From Curvibacter sp. (GTDB lineage Bacteria > Pseudomonadota > Gammaproteobacteria > Burkholderiales > Burkholderiaceae_C), in contig DNQP01000161.1 of the NCBI GenBank assembly GCA_003500955.1, forward strand, positions 1 to 8,574: a DNA stretch of 8,574 bases. Reading direction: 5' to 3'. Made by a program: the position numbers and the translations under genes. The notes under the pieces are model-generated. The model saw only the letters and a list, made by a program, of their open reading frames with translations, was not told the origin of the DNA and did not search any database. This document shows, piece by piece, positions 1-6,395 of the stretch. Position 1 is the stretch's first letter. Every line of letters begins with the position of its first letter.

Positions 1-440
1 TCCAGACCAACATCCTGGCGCTCAACGCCGCGGTGGAAGCCGCGCGTGCGGGCGAGCAGGGCCGCGGCTTCGCGGTGGTGGCCAGCGAGGTGCGCAGCCT
101 GGCCGGGCGCAGCGCCGAGGCGGCCAAGGAGATCAAGGCCCTGATCGGCGACAGCGTGGAACGCGTGGGCCAGGGCAGCGCCCTGGTCGATCAGGCCGGC
201 GCCACCATGAACGAGGTGGTCACGGCCATCCAACGTTTGACCGACATCATGGGCGAGATCAGCACCGCCAGCGGCGAGCAGAGCGCCGGTGTAGCCCAGG
301 TCGGCGAGGCCATCACCAACATGGACCAGACCACGCAGCAGAACGCCGCGCTGGTGGAAGAGATGGCGGCTGCCGCCTCCAGCCTGCGCAATCAGGCGCA
401 GGAACTGGTGCAGGCGGTCAGCGTGTTCAAACTGTCCTGA
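1..440 (+). CDS. Methyl-accepting chemotaxis protein, C-terminal fragment (5' end outside window)
   Basis: This is the last ~145 residues of a chemoreceptor, read in the frame starting at base 3 and ending at TGA 438-440. It is the cytoplasmic signalling domain that contacts CheA and CheW and relays ligand binding to the flagellar motor. The fragment opens at the hairpin tip ([20 protein letters not shown], then [18 protein letters not shown]), the most conserved stretch of all MCPs, and continues as the descending helix. The segment [12 protein letters not shown] is a typical adaptation (methylation) helix with Gln/Glu pairs that CheR and CheB would act on. The protein ends in VSVFKLS and has no NWETF-type CheR-docking pentapeptide. 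The sensor domain, membrane segments and HAMP lie upstream of the window, so the ligand cannot be told. The gene faces the next gene tail to tail, 15 bp apart. Confidence 0.96.
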   Translation, partial: QTNILALNAAVEAARAGEQGRGFAVVASEVRSLAGRSAEAAKEIKALIGDSVERVGQGSALVDQAGATMNEVVTAIQRLTDIMGEISTASGEQSAGVAQVGEAITNMDQTTQQNAALVEEMAAAASSLRNQAQELVQAVSVFKLS

Positions 441-455
441 GAACTTGCCAGGAAA

Positions 456-1427
456 TCACTGCGCCTGGAAGCCGCTGGCCTGGATGATCCTGGCCCAGGT
501 CTGGCTGTAGGCGCGCTCACGGCCGGCGAGTTGCTCGGCGCTCATGTGACCCACGGTCAGGCCCATGGCCGTCAGGCGCTCGTTCACCTCGGGCAGGGCG
601 ATGACCTTGGCCAGGGCGGCGGAGTAGCGCTCCAACGTGGCCTTGGGCGTGCCCTTGGGGGCGAACAGGCCGTAGTAGGGCAGGTCCTCGAAGCCAGTCA
701 GGCCCAGCTCGGTGAAGGTCGGCACGTCGGGCAGGGTGGCCTGACGCTTGCCACCGATCACGGCCACGATGCGGATCTTGCCGGCCTTGTGGTTCTCGAT
801 GAAGTCGGGCACCGAGCCCACGCCCGCGGCGATCTGGTTGCCCAGCATGTCGCCCATCATGGGCGCGCTGCCGCGGTAGGGCGCGGCCTGCAGGTCCAGG
901 CCGTTCTTCTGGCCGATCACCTTGACGAAGAACTCCGGCGTCGAGGCCGGGGCCGGCACGCCGACGGTGCCGCGCTTCTTCACGTCTTCACGCACCCAGG
1001 CCAGGTACTCCTGGTAGCTCCTGGCCGGTGTGCCGCCGGACAGGGCCAGGCCGTTGACGAAGGTCGCGAAGCCGGCCACGGGGACGAAGTCCTCGGCCGG
1101 GTTGAAGCCCGGGTTCTTGAGCGTCAGCGGCAGGATGGAGATGCTGTGGTCGTGCGAGAGGAAGAGCACGGTGCCGTCGGCCGGCGCGGCCTTGAGCGCC
1201 TGCGCGGCGAGCTGGCCGCCGGCCCCGGCCCGGTTCTCGACGATGACGTTGGCGCCGAGCTGGTCCTTGAGCTTGTCGGCCAGCACGCGGGCTATGGCGT
1301 CGGTGCCGCCGCCGGGCGGGAAGCCCACGAGGATCTTGACGGTGGACGTATCGGCCAGGGCCGGGCCGGCGACCAGCAGGGCGGCTGCGGCCAGGCCCAG
1401 GGTGCGGCGCTTGAGGTTCATGAGCAT
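456..1427 (-). CDS. Bug-family (TctC-like) tripartite tricarboxylate transporter substrate-binding protein
   Basis: Periplasmic solute-binding protein of the Bug/TctC family, 323 residues from the chosen start, the usual family length. Residues 1-25 form a signal peptide: MLMNLKRR, a hydrophobic Ala/Leu core, then a GPALA|D cleavage site. Family landmarks are VGFPPGGGTDAIARVLADKL (34-53, with the Asp that typically contacts the ligand carboxylate), VENRAGAGG (63-71), PYRGSAPMMGDMLGNQ (183-198) and LPDVPTFTELG (232-242). An open reading frame reaches back to 1475, but the ATG at 1427 has GGAG 7 nt upstream and places the signal peptide correctly. The ATG at 1421 is a weaker alternative. No TctA or TctB membrane partner is present, as is usual for the many orphan Bug proteins of Burkholderiales. 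It lies 67 bp downstream of lrgB on the same strand and is probably co-transcribed. The ligand is unknown; a small carboxylate is likely from the family. Confidence 0.93.
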   Translation of the reverse strand: MLMNLKRRTLGLAAAALLVAGPALADTSTVKILVGFPPGGGTDAIARVLADKLKDQLGANVIVENRAGAGGQLAAQALKAAPADGTVLFLSHDHSISILPLTLKNPGFNPAEDFVPVAGFATFVNGLALSGGTPARSYQEYLAWVREDVKKRGTVGVPAPASTPEFFVKVIGQKNGLDLQAAPYRGSAPMMGDMLGNQIAAGVGSVPDFIENHKAGKIRIVAVIGGKRQATLPDVPTFTELGLTGFEDLPYYGLFAPKGTPKATLERYSAALAKVIALPEVNERLTAMGLTVGHMSAEQLAGRERAYSQTWARIIQASGFQAQ

Positions 1428-1434
1428 GGGGTCA

Positions 1435-1438
1435 CTCC
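1435..1438 (-). promoter_or_regulatory. Shine-Dalgarno deciding the Bug protein start
   Basis: On the minus strand GGAG lies 7 nt before the ATG at 1427. The upstream in-frame ATG at 1475 has no comparable purine-rich site and would add 16 residues before the signal peptide. This supports the shorter start. Confidence 0.6.
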
Positions 1439-1494
1439 GTGAGATAGGGAAAGGAAACAGCGGGCCATTCTGCACCAGCTGGCGCGCGCATCGC

Positions 1495-2220
1495 TCACAG
1501 CCAGCGGAACACCAGCGGGATCAGCAGCGAGGCCAGCACCACCTGCAGGCCCATGGCCAGGCCGGCGTAGGCGCCGGCATCGGCGTCGACCTGCAGGGCC
1601 CGCGCCGCACCGATGCCGTGTGAGGTGGTGCCCAGCGCAAAGCCGCGCGCCACCCAGCCCGCGGGCGTGGTCGGTACGCGCAGCAGGTCGAACAGGTACT
1701 TGCCGCTGAGCGCGCCGATCAGGCCCGTGAGCACGGCGAACACCGCCGCCAGCGCCGGGATGCCACCGATCTTCTCGGCCACGCCCATGGCCACCGGCGC
1801 GGTCACGGACTTGGTGGTCAGCGACTGCACCAGCTCGGTGGGCAGCCCGACAGCCAGGCCCAGGGCCCAGGCCGAGCCGGCCGCCGCCGCACCGCCCACG
1901 AGCGCGGCCAGCAGCAGCGGCAGCCAGCGCGCGCGCAATTCCACGCGGCGCTGCCAAAGCGGCCAGGCCAGCGCGACGACGGCGGGGCCGAGCAGGAAGT
2001 GGATGAACTGCGCGCCCGCGAAATAGGTCGGGTAGGGCACGCCGGTGATCAGCAGCACGCCGGCGATCAGCACCACGGTCCATAGCACCGGGTTGGCCCA
2101 GGGCGCCTGGTTGCGCTGCAGGTAGAAAGCCTGGGCCAGCACATAGACCGCCATCGTGGCCGTCAGGCCGAACAGCGGTGTGCTTGAGAGATAGACCCAG
2201 AGTTCGACGAAGTTCTGCAT
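1495..2220 (-). CDS. lrgB: LrgB/CidB-family membrane protein
   Basis: Polytopic inner-membrane protein of the LrgB family, 241 residues, the standard length. Hydrophobic segments run almost throughout. Family motifs are FLLGPAVVALAWPL (75-88), SVTAPVAMGVAEKIGG (138-153) and GTTSHGIGAARAL (197-209), the last being the signature LrgB loop. LrgB works with LrgA. The pair was first described in Staphylococcus as holin/antiholin-like modulators of murein hydrolases. Later work on the Bacillus and Streptococcus homologues points to pyruvate transport, and the plant homologue PLGG1 (an LrgA-LrgB fusion) carries glycolate and glycerate. Here it starts only 4 bp after the lrgA stop codon, so the two are probably translated together, and both lie downstream of a glycolate-oxidase-like gene. 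That favours a carboxylate transport role, which is my inference. The family call is firm; the substrate is not visible in the sequence. Confidence 0.94.
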   Translation of the reverse strand: MQNFVELWVYLSSTPLFGLTATMAVYVLAQAFYLQRNQAPWANPVLWTVVLIAGVLLITGVPYPTYFAGAQFIHFLLGPAVVALAWPLWQRRVELRARWLPLLLAALVGGAAAAGSAWALGLAVGLPTELVQSLTTKSVTAPVAMGVAEKIGGIPALAAVFAVLTGLIGALSGKYLFDLLRVPTTPAGWVARGFALGTTSHGIGAARALQVDADAGAYAGLAMGLQVVLASLLIPLVFRWL

Positions 2221-2224
2221 GGTG

Positions 2225-2572
2225 CTACTTCTGCTCGGGCTTCATCAGCGCACGCAGCACCAGCGCAGTCACGGCCAGGCCGATCCAGGTCGAGAGGGCA
2301 ATGACGAGCAGCAGGCGCCCGCCGTACTCACCGAGCAGGCCTAGGTGCGTCATCACCCCCACGCCCACGGGCACGAAGAGCAGGGAGAGATGCGTGAGCA
2401 GAAAGTCGGCGCAGGCCGCCACGGGCTGGCGCACGGCCTCGACGTTGAGCGCCGCCAGCAGCAGCACCAGGCCGACGACCGGGCCGGGGAAGGGCAGGCG
2501 CAGCACATGTGCCAGCAGCTCGCCAGCGGATTGCAGGACCAGCAGCCAGGCAAATCCGCGCAGGGCGTTCAT
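2225..2572 (-). CDS. lrgA: LrgA/CidA-family membrane protein
   Basis: Small inner-membrane protein, 115 residues, with about four hydrophobic segments. It shows the LrgA/CidA hallmarks LPFPGPVVGLVLLL (26-39) and LSLLFVPVGVGVM (62-74), and a short basic C-terminus (RALMKPEQK). It is the partner of the adjacent LrgB, and the two proteins correspond to the two halves of plant PLGG1. The ATG at 2572 is the only start that leaves the conserved N-terminus intact. Its ribosome-binding site is poor: only a GGGAA 3 nt before the ATG, overlapping the base of a long palindromic repeat that ends 6 nt upstream of the start. Translation may thus depend on melting of that hairpin. The gene follows glcD by 82 bp on the same strand. 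Confidence 0.92.
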   Translation of the reverse strand: MNALRGFAWLLVLQSAGELLAHVLRLPFPGPVVGLVLLLAALNVEAVRQPVAACADFLLTHLSLLFVPVGVGVMTHLGLLGEYGGRLLLVIALSTWIGLAVTALVLRALMKPEQK

Positions 2573-2578
2573 GGGTTC

Positions 2579-2637
2579 CCGTTCGCCCTGAGCTTGTCGA
2601 AGGGCTGCAGGGGCTTCGACAAGCTCAGCCCGAACGG
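2579..2637. repeat. Long palindromic repeat (REP-like 'TGAGCTTGTCGAAG' element) between glcD and lrgA
   Basis: Two 24-bp arms, 2579-2602 and 2614-2637, are inverted copies matching at 22 of 24 positions; the only mismatch is a CC/CC pair at 2586-2587 versus 2629-2630. The loop is 11 nt. The core CTGAGCTTGTCGAAG is, from memory, a dispersed intergenic repeat found in many copies in Burkholderiales and some other proteobacterial genomes, often as facing pairs like this one. It would form a strong hairpin in RNA. No T-run follows on either strand, so it is not a classical intrinsic terminator; a role in mRNA stability or in attenuating glcD-lrgA read-through is possible. Confidence 0.85.
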
Positions 2638-2654
2638 CAGATGGAACGGCATGG

Positions 2655-4157
2655 TCAGAAGCGCGGCAGGTCCGGGTGCGAAATCTTGCCGCCGCGCACC
2701 AGCATCTTGCCGTACTCGGCGCAGCGGTTCAGCGTGGGTATGACCTTGCCCGGGTTGAGCGTGCCCTGCGGGTCGAAGGCGCGCTTCACGCCCAGCATCT
2801 GCGCGTTTTCCTCGGCGCTGAACTGCACGCACATGCTGTTGAGCTTTTCCACGCCCACGCCGTGTTCGCCCGTCACCGTGCCGCCCATGGCGACGCTGGT
2901 TTCCAGGATGTCGGCACCGAAGAGTTCGCAGCGGTGCAGCTGGTCCGCGTCGTTAGCATCGAAAAGAATCAAGGGGTGCAGGTTGCCGTCGCCCGCATGG
3001 AAGACGTTGAGGCACTTGAGCTCGTACTTCTTCTCCATCCGCTGGATGGCTTCCAGGATGTCGGCCAGGCGCTTGCGCGGGATGGTCGAGTCCATGCACA
3101 TGTAGTCGGGCGCCATGCGGCCGCTGGCCGGGAAGGCGTTCTTGCGCCCGCTCCAGTAGCGCAGGCGCTCGGCCTCGTCCCTGCTGACCGCAATGGCGGT
3201 GGCGCCGGCCTTGCGCAGCACCTCGCTCATGCGGCCGATTTCCTCTTCCACCTCCTCGGGCGTGCCGTCGCTCTCGCACAGCAGGATGGCGGCCGCGCTC
3301 AGGTCGTAGCCCGCGTGCACAAAGTCTTCCACCGCCGCCGTCATGGGCTGGTCCATCATCTCCAGCCCGGCCGGGATGATGCCGGCGGCAATCACCGCGG
3401 CGACCGCGTCACCGGCCTTGCGCACGTCGTCGAAGCTGGCCATGATGCAGCGCGCGAGCTGCGGCTTGGGCACCAGACGCACCGTGACTTCCACCGTCAC
3501 CGCCAGCATGCCCTCGGAGCCGATGAAGACGCTCAGCAGGTCGTAGCCCGGCACGTCCAGCGCCTCGCTGCCGAATTCGATGGGCTCACCCGCCACGGTG
3601 TAGCCACGCACCTTGAGCACGTTGTGCACGGTCAGGCCGTACTTGAGGCAGTGCACACCGCCCGAGTTCTCGGCCACATTGCCGCCGATGGTGCAGGCGA
3701 TCTGGCTCGACGGGTCGGGCGCGTAGTACATGCCGTAGGGCGCGGCGGCCTCGCTGATGGCGAGGTTGCGCACGCCGGCCTGGACCACGGCTGTGCGGCT
3801 CACGGGGTCGATCTTGAGGATCTGGTTGAACTTGGCCAGCGAGAGCGTCACGCCCATCGCGTGCGGCATGGCGCCACCGGAGAGGCCGGTGCCCGCGCCG
3901 CGCGCCACCACGGGCACGCCCAGGGCATGGCAGGCCTTGAGCACCGCCTGCACCTGGGCCTCGGTCTCGGGCAGGGCCACCACCAGCGGGCGCTGGCGGT
4001 AGGCCGTGAGGCCATCGCATTCGTAGGGCGTGGTGTCTTCGGCCTGCCAGAGCAGCGCGTGTTCGGGCAGGACCAGGCGCAGAGCTGCGACCACCTCGGA
4101 CTGGCGTTGGGCGCGTTGCAGCGCGTGGATCTGTTCGGGGGGGATCGGAGCGTTCAT
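2655..4157 (-). CDS. glcD: FAD-binding 2-hydroxyacid dehydrogenase, GlcD type (glycolate/D-lactate oxidase family)
   Basis: Flavoprotein of 500 residues, essentially the length of E. coli GlcD. It oxidises a 2-hydroxyacid to the 2-ketoacid and passes electrons towards the respiratory chain. The N-terminal FAD-binding (PCMH-type) domain shows PVVARGAGTGLSGGAMP (82-98), IGGNVAENSGGVHCLKYG (157-174) and GYDLLSVFIGSEGMLAV (204-220). The C-terminal FAD-oxidase domain shows NVFHAGDGNLHP (384-395) and GTVTGEHGVGVEKL (426-439). His387, His394 and Glu431 match the divalent-metal ligands known in D-2-hydroxyglutarate dehydrogenase of the same superfamily. The ATG at 4157 has GAGGA 7 nt upstream. E. coli glycolate oxidase also needs GlcE and GlcF, neither of which is in the window. 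The protein may therefore pair with subunits encoded elsewhere, or act alone as a D-lactate, D-2-hydroxyglutarate or related dehydrogenase. It heads the minus-strand cluster with lrgAB. The family is certain; the exact substrate is not. Confidence 0.93.
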   Translation of the reverse strand: MNAPIPPEQIHALQRAQRQSEVVAALRLVLPEHALLWQAEDTTPYECDGLTAYRQRPLVVALPETEAQVQAVLKACHALGVPVVARGAGTGLSGGAMPHAMGVTLSLAKFNQILKIDPVSRTAVVQAGVRNLAISEAAAPYGMYYAPDPSSQIACTIGGNVAENSGGVHCLKYGLTVHNVLKVRGYTVAGEPIEFGSEALDVPGYDLLSVFIGSEGMLAVTVEVTVRLVPKPQLARCIMASFDDVRKAGDAVAAVIAAGIIPAGLEMMDQPMTAAVEDFVHAGYDLSAAAILLCESDGTPEEVEEEIGRMSEVLRKAGATAIAVSRDEAERLRYWSGRKNAFPASGRMAPDYMCMDSTIPRKRLADILEAIQRMEKKYELKCLNVFHAGDGNLHPLILFDANDADQLHRCELFGADILETSVAMGGTVTGEHGVGVEKLNSMCVQFSAEENAQMLGVKRAFDPQGTLNPGKVIPTLNRCAEYGKMLVRGGKISHPDLPRF

Positions 4158-4199
4158 ACGGCTTTCCTCGATGTGAAACGATTGTAGTGTTGGCCCTTT

Positions 4200-4217
4200 C
4201 TGGTTCGATCAAACCAG
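4200..4217. promoter_or_regulatory. 18-bp dyad, candidate operator
   Basis: The sequence CTGGTTcGATCaAACCAG is symmetric at 8 of 9 base pairs (the lower-case pair is the exception). Its position, midway in the divergent region and over the likely -35 zones of both directions, suits a repressor site. The TetR protein encoded next door is the obvious candidate; a GntR-type regulator encoded elsewhere is an alternative because such proteins often bind TGGT/ACCA half-sites. The symmetry is seen; the binding protein is inferred. Confidence 0.55.
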
Positions 4218-4236
4218 TCCCACCTTATAAGTTAAA

Positions 4237-4246
4237 CAAACGTTTG
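4237..4246. promoter_or_regulatory. CAAACGTTTG palindrome, candidate TetR autoregulatory operator
   Basis: A perfect 10-bp palindrome centred 28 bp before the tetR ATG, with weaker symmetry continuing outward (three of four further AT-rich positions close to the core disagree, so the strong part is the core). Its right half is part of GTTTGAT (4242-4248), which recurs inverted as ATCAAAC at 4208-4214 inside the upstream dyad. It would overlap the transcription start if TATAAG at 4226-4231 is the -10 box, a normal place for autorepression. Confidence 0.5.
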
Positions 4247-4269
4247 ATTTATATGTTAGGATCCTGGCC

Positions 4270-4953
4270 ATGAACGAAACCGGCAAACCCCTGCGCAGCG
4301 ATGGCGAGCATGCCCGTCGCCGTCTGCTGTCGGCCGCCCTGGTCCTGTTTGCGCGCCACGGCTACGCGAAGACCTCGGTCCGAGCGATCGCGGACGCCGC
4401 GCAGACGAATGTGGCCTCCATCAGCTATTACTTCGGGGACAAGCAGGGCCTGTACCGGGCTATCTTCGACGATCCGGAATTCAACCCGGGCTTCGACCCC
4501 CACGGGCTCGATCCGACGCAACTAGGTCTGAAGGAGGCCATCTCCTTGCTGATACGGGGGCTGGTTGAGCCTCTCAAATCGGCCGAACAGGTCCTGCTGT
4601 GCATGAAGCTGCACTTCCGCGAGATGGTCGAGCCCACGGGCATGTGGGAAGCGGAGATCGAGAACAACATCAAGCCTGCGCATGCCTTCCTCGTCGCCGC
4701 CCTGTGCCGGCACTTCGGCCTCGTCGAAGCCGATGACGAGATCCACCGCCTTGCCCTCGAGATCTCGGGCATGGCCATCATGCTGCACGTCGGGCACGAC
4801 GTCATACGGGCAGTGCGGCCGGGGCTGATCGCCTCCGCTCAAGCTCTGGACGAATACCACGAGCGTCTGCTCGCTTATGCCATGGCCCTCGTCGGCTACG
4901 AGCAGCGGCGTCGAGATCCCGGTGCTGCCGATCAACCGCCACTTCTACCATGA
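4270..4953 (+). CDS. TetR-family transcriptional regulator with CecR/DUF1956-type C-terminal domain
   Basis: DNA-binding repressor of 227 residues. The N-terminal TetR domain runs over about residues 14-62, with the helix-turn-helix at 35-58 (TSVRAIADAAQTNVASISYYFGDKQG). The C-terminal ligand-binding part (about 85-210) contains HFREMVEPTGMWEAEIENNI and IKPAHAFLVAALCRHFGL, the pattern of the CecR (YbiH)/CerR DUF1956 domain. In E. coli cecR sits next to an efflux gene set (ybhGFSR, an ABC exporter with adaptor); here the same regulator type heads an RND efflux operon. Its stop codon overlaps the start of the outer-membrane factor gene (ATGA), so it is the first gene of that operon and probably represses it, and itself, through the dyads just upstream. 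The start ATG has AGGA 8 nt before it. The inducing compound cannot be read from the sequence. Confidence 0.92.
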   Translation: MNETGKPLRSDGEHARRRLLSAALVLFARHGYAKTSVRAIADAAQTNVASISYYFGDKQGLYRAIFDDPEFNPGFDPHGLDPTQLGLKEAISLLIRGLVEPLKSAEQVLLCMKLHFREMVEPTGMWEAEIENNIKPAHAFLVAALCRHFGLVEADDEIHRLALEISGMAIMLHVGHDVIRAVRPGLIASAQALDEYHERLLAYAMALVGYEQRRRDPGAADQPPLLP

Positions 4954-6395
4954 TGTCCGACACCGTCATCCCTCTCCTCAAGCGGTTCGCCACCATTTCG
5001 GCGCTCACGCTGCTGACCGCCTGCGCATCCCTCGCACCTGAGGAGCGCGTCGAAGCACGCATCCCTGCGCAATGGGTCGCACCGCTGCCGCACCAGGGCT
5101 CGATCATTGCCCTATCCGAGTGGTGGGAGGACCAGGGTGACCCGGTGCTGGTGGAACTCATCCGTACCGCACAGGAGGTCAGCCCCACTGTGTCGTCGGC
5201 CCTCGCGCGGGTCGAGGCGCTGCGGGCGCAGCAGACGGCCGCCGAGGCCAAGCTTTTGCCCAGCCTCAATGCCCAGACCGGCCTGCGCCGCGGCATTGCG
5301 CTGCCAGGTTCCGCGCTGGCCACCCGCTCAGACGCGGGCCTGCAGGCAGCATGGGAGTTGGACTGGCTGGGTGCAAACCGCCAGGCCCTGCGTGCGGCAG
5401 GCGGCCGGGTCGAGGGCAGCGCGGCCCAGTGGCACGAGGCGCGCGTGTCGGTGGCGGCCGAGGTGGCCCAGCTGTACTACAGCCTGCGCTCCTGCCGCCG
5501 CCAGGCCGAGCTGCTGCGCCAGGACGCGGAATCGCGCGCGCAGACGGCCCGTCTGCTTGAACTCAGCGCGCGGGCAGGCTGGAGCGCCAGCGCCGAGGCC
5601 GCGACCGCGCAGGCCAGCGCCGCCCAGTCGCGCAGCCGTCTGACCCAGCAGCTCGCCCAGTGCGACATCCAGATCAAGGGGCTGGTGGCACTGACAGGCC
5701 TTGAGGAATCGGCCTTGCGCGCGCGGCTGCCGGCCGACCCGGGGGGCGAGACGCCGACGGCCCCGTTTGCCATCGCTAGTCTGCCGGCGCAGCTGGTGTC
5801 GCAGCGCCCTGACGTGTACGCCGCGGAGCGCGAGGTGGTCTGGGCCGCGGCGCAGGTGGGCAGCGCCCAGGCCGCCCGCCTGCCGCGTCTGAGCCTGGAC
5901 GGCTCCATCACCGCCGTGCGCCTGGCCAACGGTGGTGGCAGCCAGGACTTCACGCTCTGGACGCTGGGGCCATTGGCCCTGGACCTGCCGATCTTCGACG
6001 CCGGCCAGCGCCGCGCCGCCGTCGACTCGGCCCGCTCGGCTTACCGGGACGCTGTCGTCGCCTACCGGGCACGCGTGCGCCAGGCCGTGCGCGAGGTCGA
6101 GGAGGCGCTCGTCAATCTGCGTGCCAGCGATGAGCGGTTGAACGACACGCAACTCGCGTCCCTAGGCTATTCCCGCGCATTGGCGGCGACGAGCGCTCGT
6201 CACGCCCAGGGCATGGCCAGCCTGCTGGAACTGGAAGACGCACGACGCTCAGCGGTGGCCGCGCGTACCGAGGTTGAAAGTCTGGTGCTTGCCCAGCGCC
6301 TGTACTGGATCAGTCTGTACCGTGCCGCTGGCGGAGGCTTCACGCCGGGCCAGCCGGGTGCCGACGCGTCCACCCGCGCGGACTCACCGCGCTGA
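4950..6395 (+). CDS. RND efflux outer-membrane lipoprotein, NodT/OprM family
   Basis: Outer-membrane channel of a tripartite efflux pump, 481 residues. It forms a trimeric beta-barrel with a long periplasmic helical tunnel that docks on the adaptor. The N-terminus has a lipoprotein signal with lipobox LTAC and acylated Cys25. Family motifs are LSEWWEDQGDPVL (55-67), AAWELDWLGANR (133-144), LPAQLVSQRPDVYAAE (278-293), LDLPIFDAGQRRA (344-356) and the C-terminal LYWISLYRAAGGGF (451-464). Two OEP repeats are visible, as expected. Cys182 and Cys238 are equally distant (28 residues) from Gly210, the predicted periplasmic tip turn, which suggests an inter-helix disulfide. A Pro/Asp-rich tail of ~17 residues follows the last conserved motif. 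The gene overlaps tetR by 4 bp (ATGA), so it is probably translated by coupling; a second in-frame ATG follows immediately at 4953. Confidence 0.95.
   Translation: MMSDTVIPLLKRFATISALTLLTACASLAPEERVEARIPAQWVAPLPHQGSIIALSEWWEDQGDPVLVELIRTAQEVSPTVSSALARVEALRAQQTAAEAKLLPSLNAQTGLRRGIALPGSALATRSDAGLQAAWELDWLGANRQALRAAGGRVEGSAAQWHEARVSVAAEVAQLYYSLRSCRRQAELLRQDAESRAQTARLLELSARAGWSASAEAATAQASAAQSRSRLTQQLAQCDIQIKGLVALTGLEESALRARLPADPGGETPTAPFAIASLPAQLVSQRPDVYAAEREVVWAAAQVGSAQAARLPRLSLDGSITAVRLANGGGSQDFTLWTLGPLALDLPIFDAGQRRAAVDSARSAYRDAVVAYRARVRQAVREVEEALVNLRASDERLNDTQLASLGYSRALAATSARHAQGMASLLELEDARRSAVAARTEVESLVLAQRLYWISLYRAAGGGFTPGQPGADASTRADSPR

Larger units (their letters stand above)
4158..4269. 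promoter_or_regulatory. Divergent promoter region between glcD and the tetR-efflux operon
   Basis: This 112-bp non-coding stretch is much richer in A+T than the flanking genes (notably 4223-4257) and must carry promoters for both directions. On the plus strand TATAAG (4226-4231) is the best -10 candidate and would start transcription near 4238, inside a palindrome. I see no good -35 box; the matching position lies within the 4200-4217 dyad. On the minus strand TACAAT (complement of 4181-4186) is a -10 candidate, with TTGATC (complement of 4207-4212) upstream but at a long 20-bp spacing. The plus-strand gene has AGGA at 4258-4261, 8 nt before its ATG. Promoter positions are tentative; the presence of a shared control region is secure. 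Confidence 0.6.

Noticed and set aside
477..495. A 19-bp near-palindrome (GGCCTGGAT / ATCCTGGCC) as an intrinsic terminator
   Set aside because: It lies in the last codons of the Bug gene and has no T-run on either strand; the symmetry is likely incidental to coding sequence.
531..1442. A 303-codon open frame on the plus strand opposite the Bug gene
   Set aside because: Low-complexity His/Gly/Gln/Val-rich product, a frame shadow of the well-supported Bug protein.
1495..2572. LrgAB as a holin/antiholin lysis pair
   Set aside because: No murein hydrolase, LytSR-type two-component system or phage gene is nearby, and the context is metabolic; kept as an alternative only.
2676..4187. A 503-codon open frame on the plus strand opposite glcD
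   Set aside because: Its product is His/Ala/Gly/Arg-rich with no domain pattern, as expected for the antisense of a high-GC gene; the minus-strand glcD has all family motifs.
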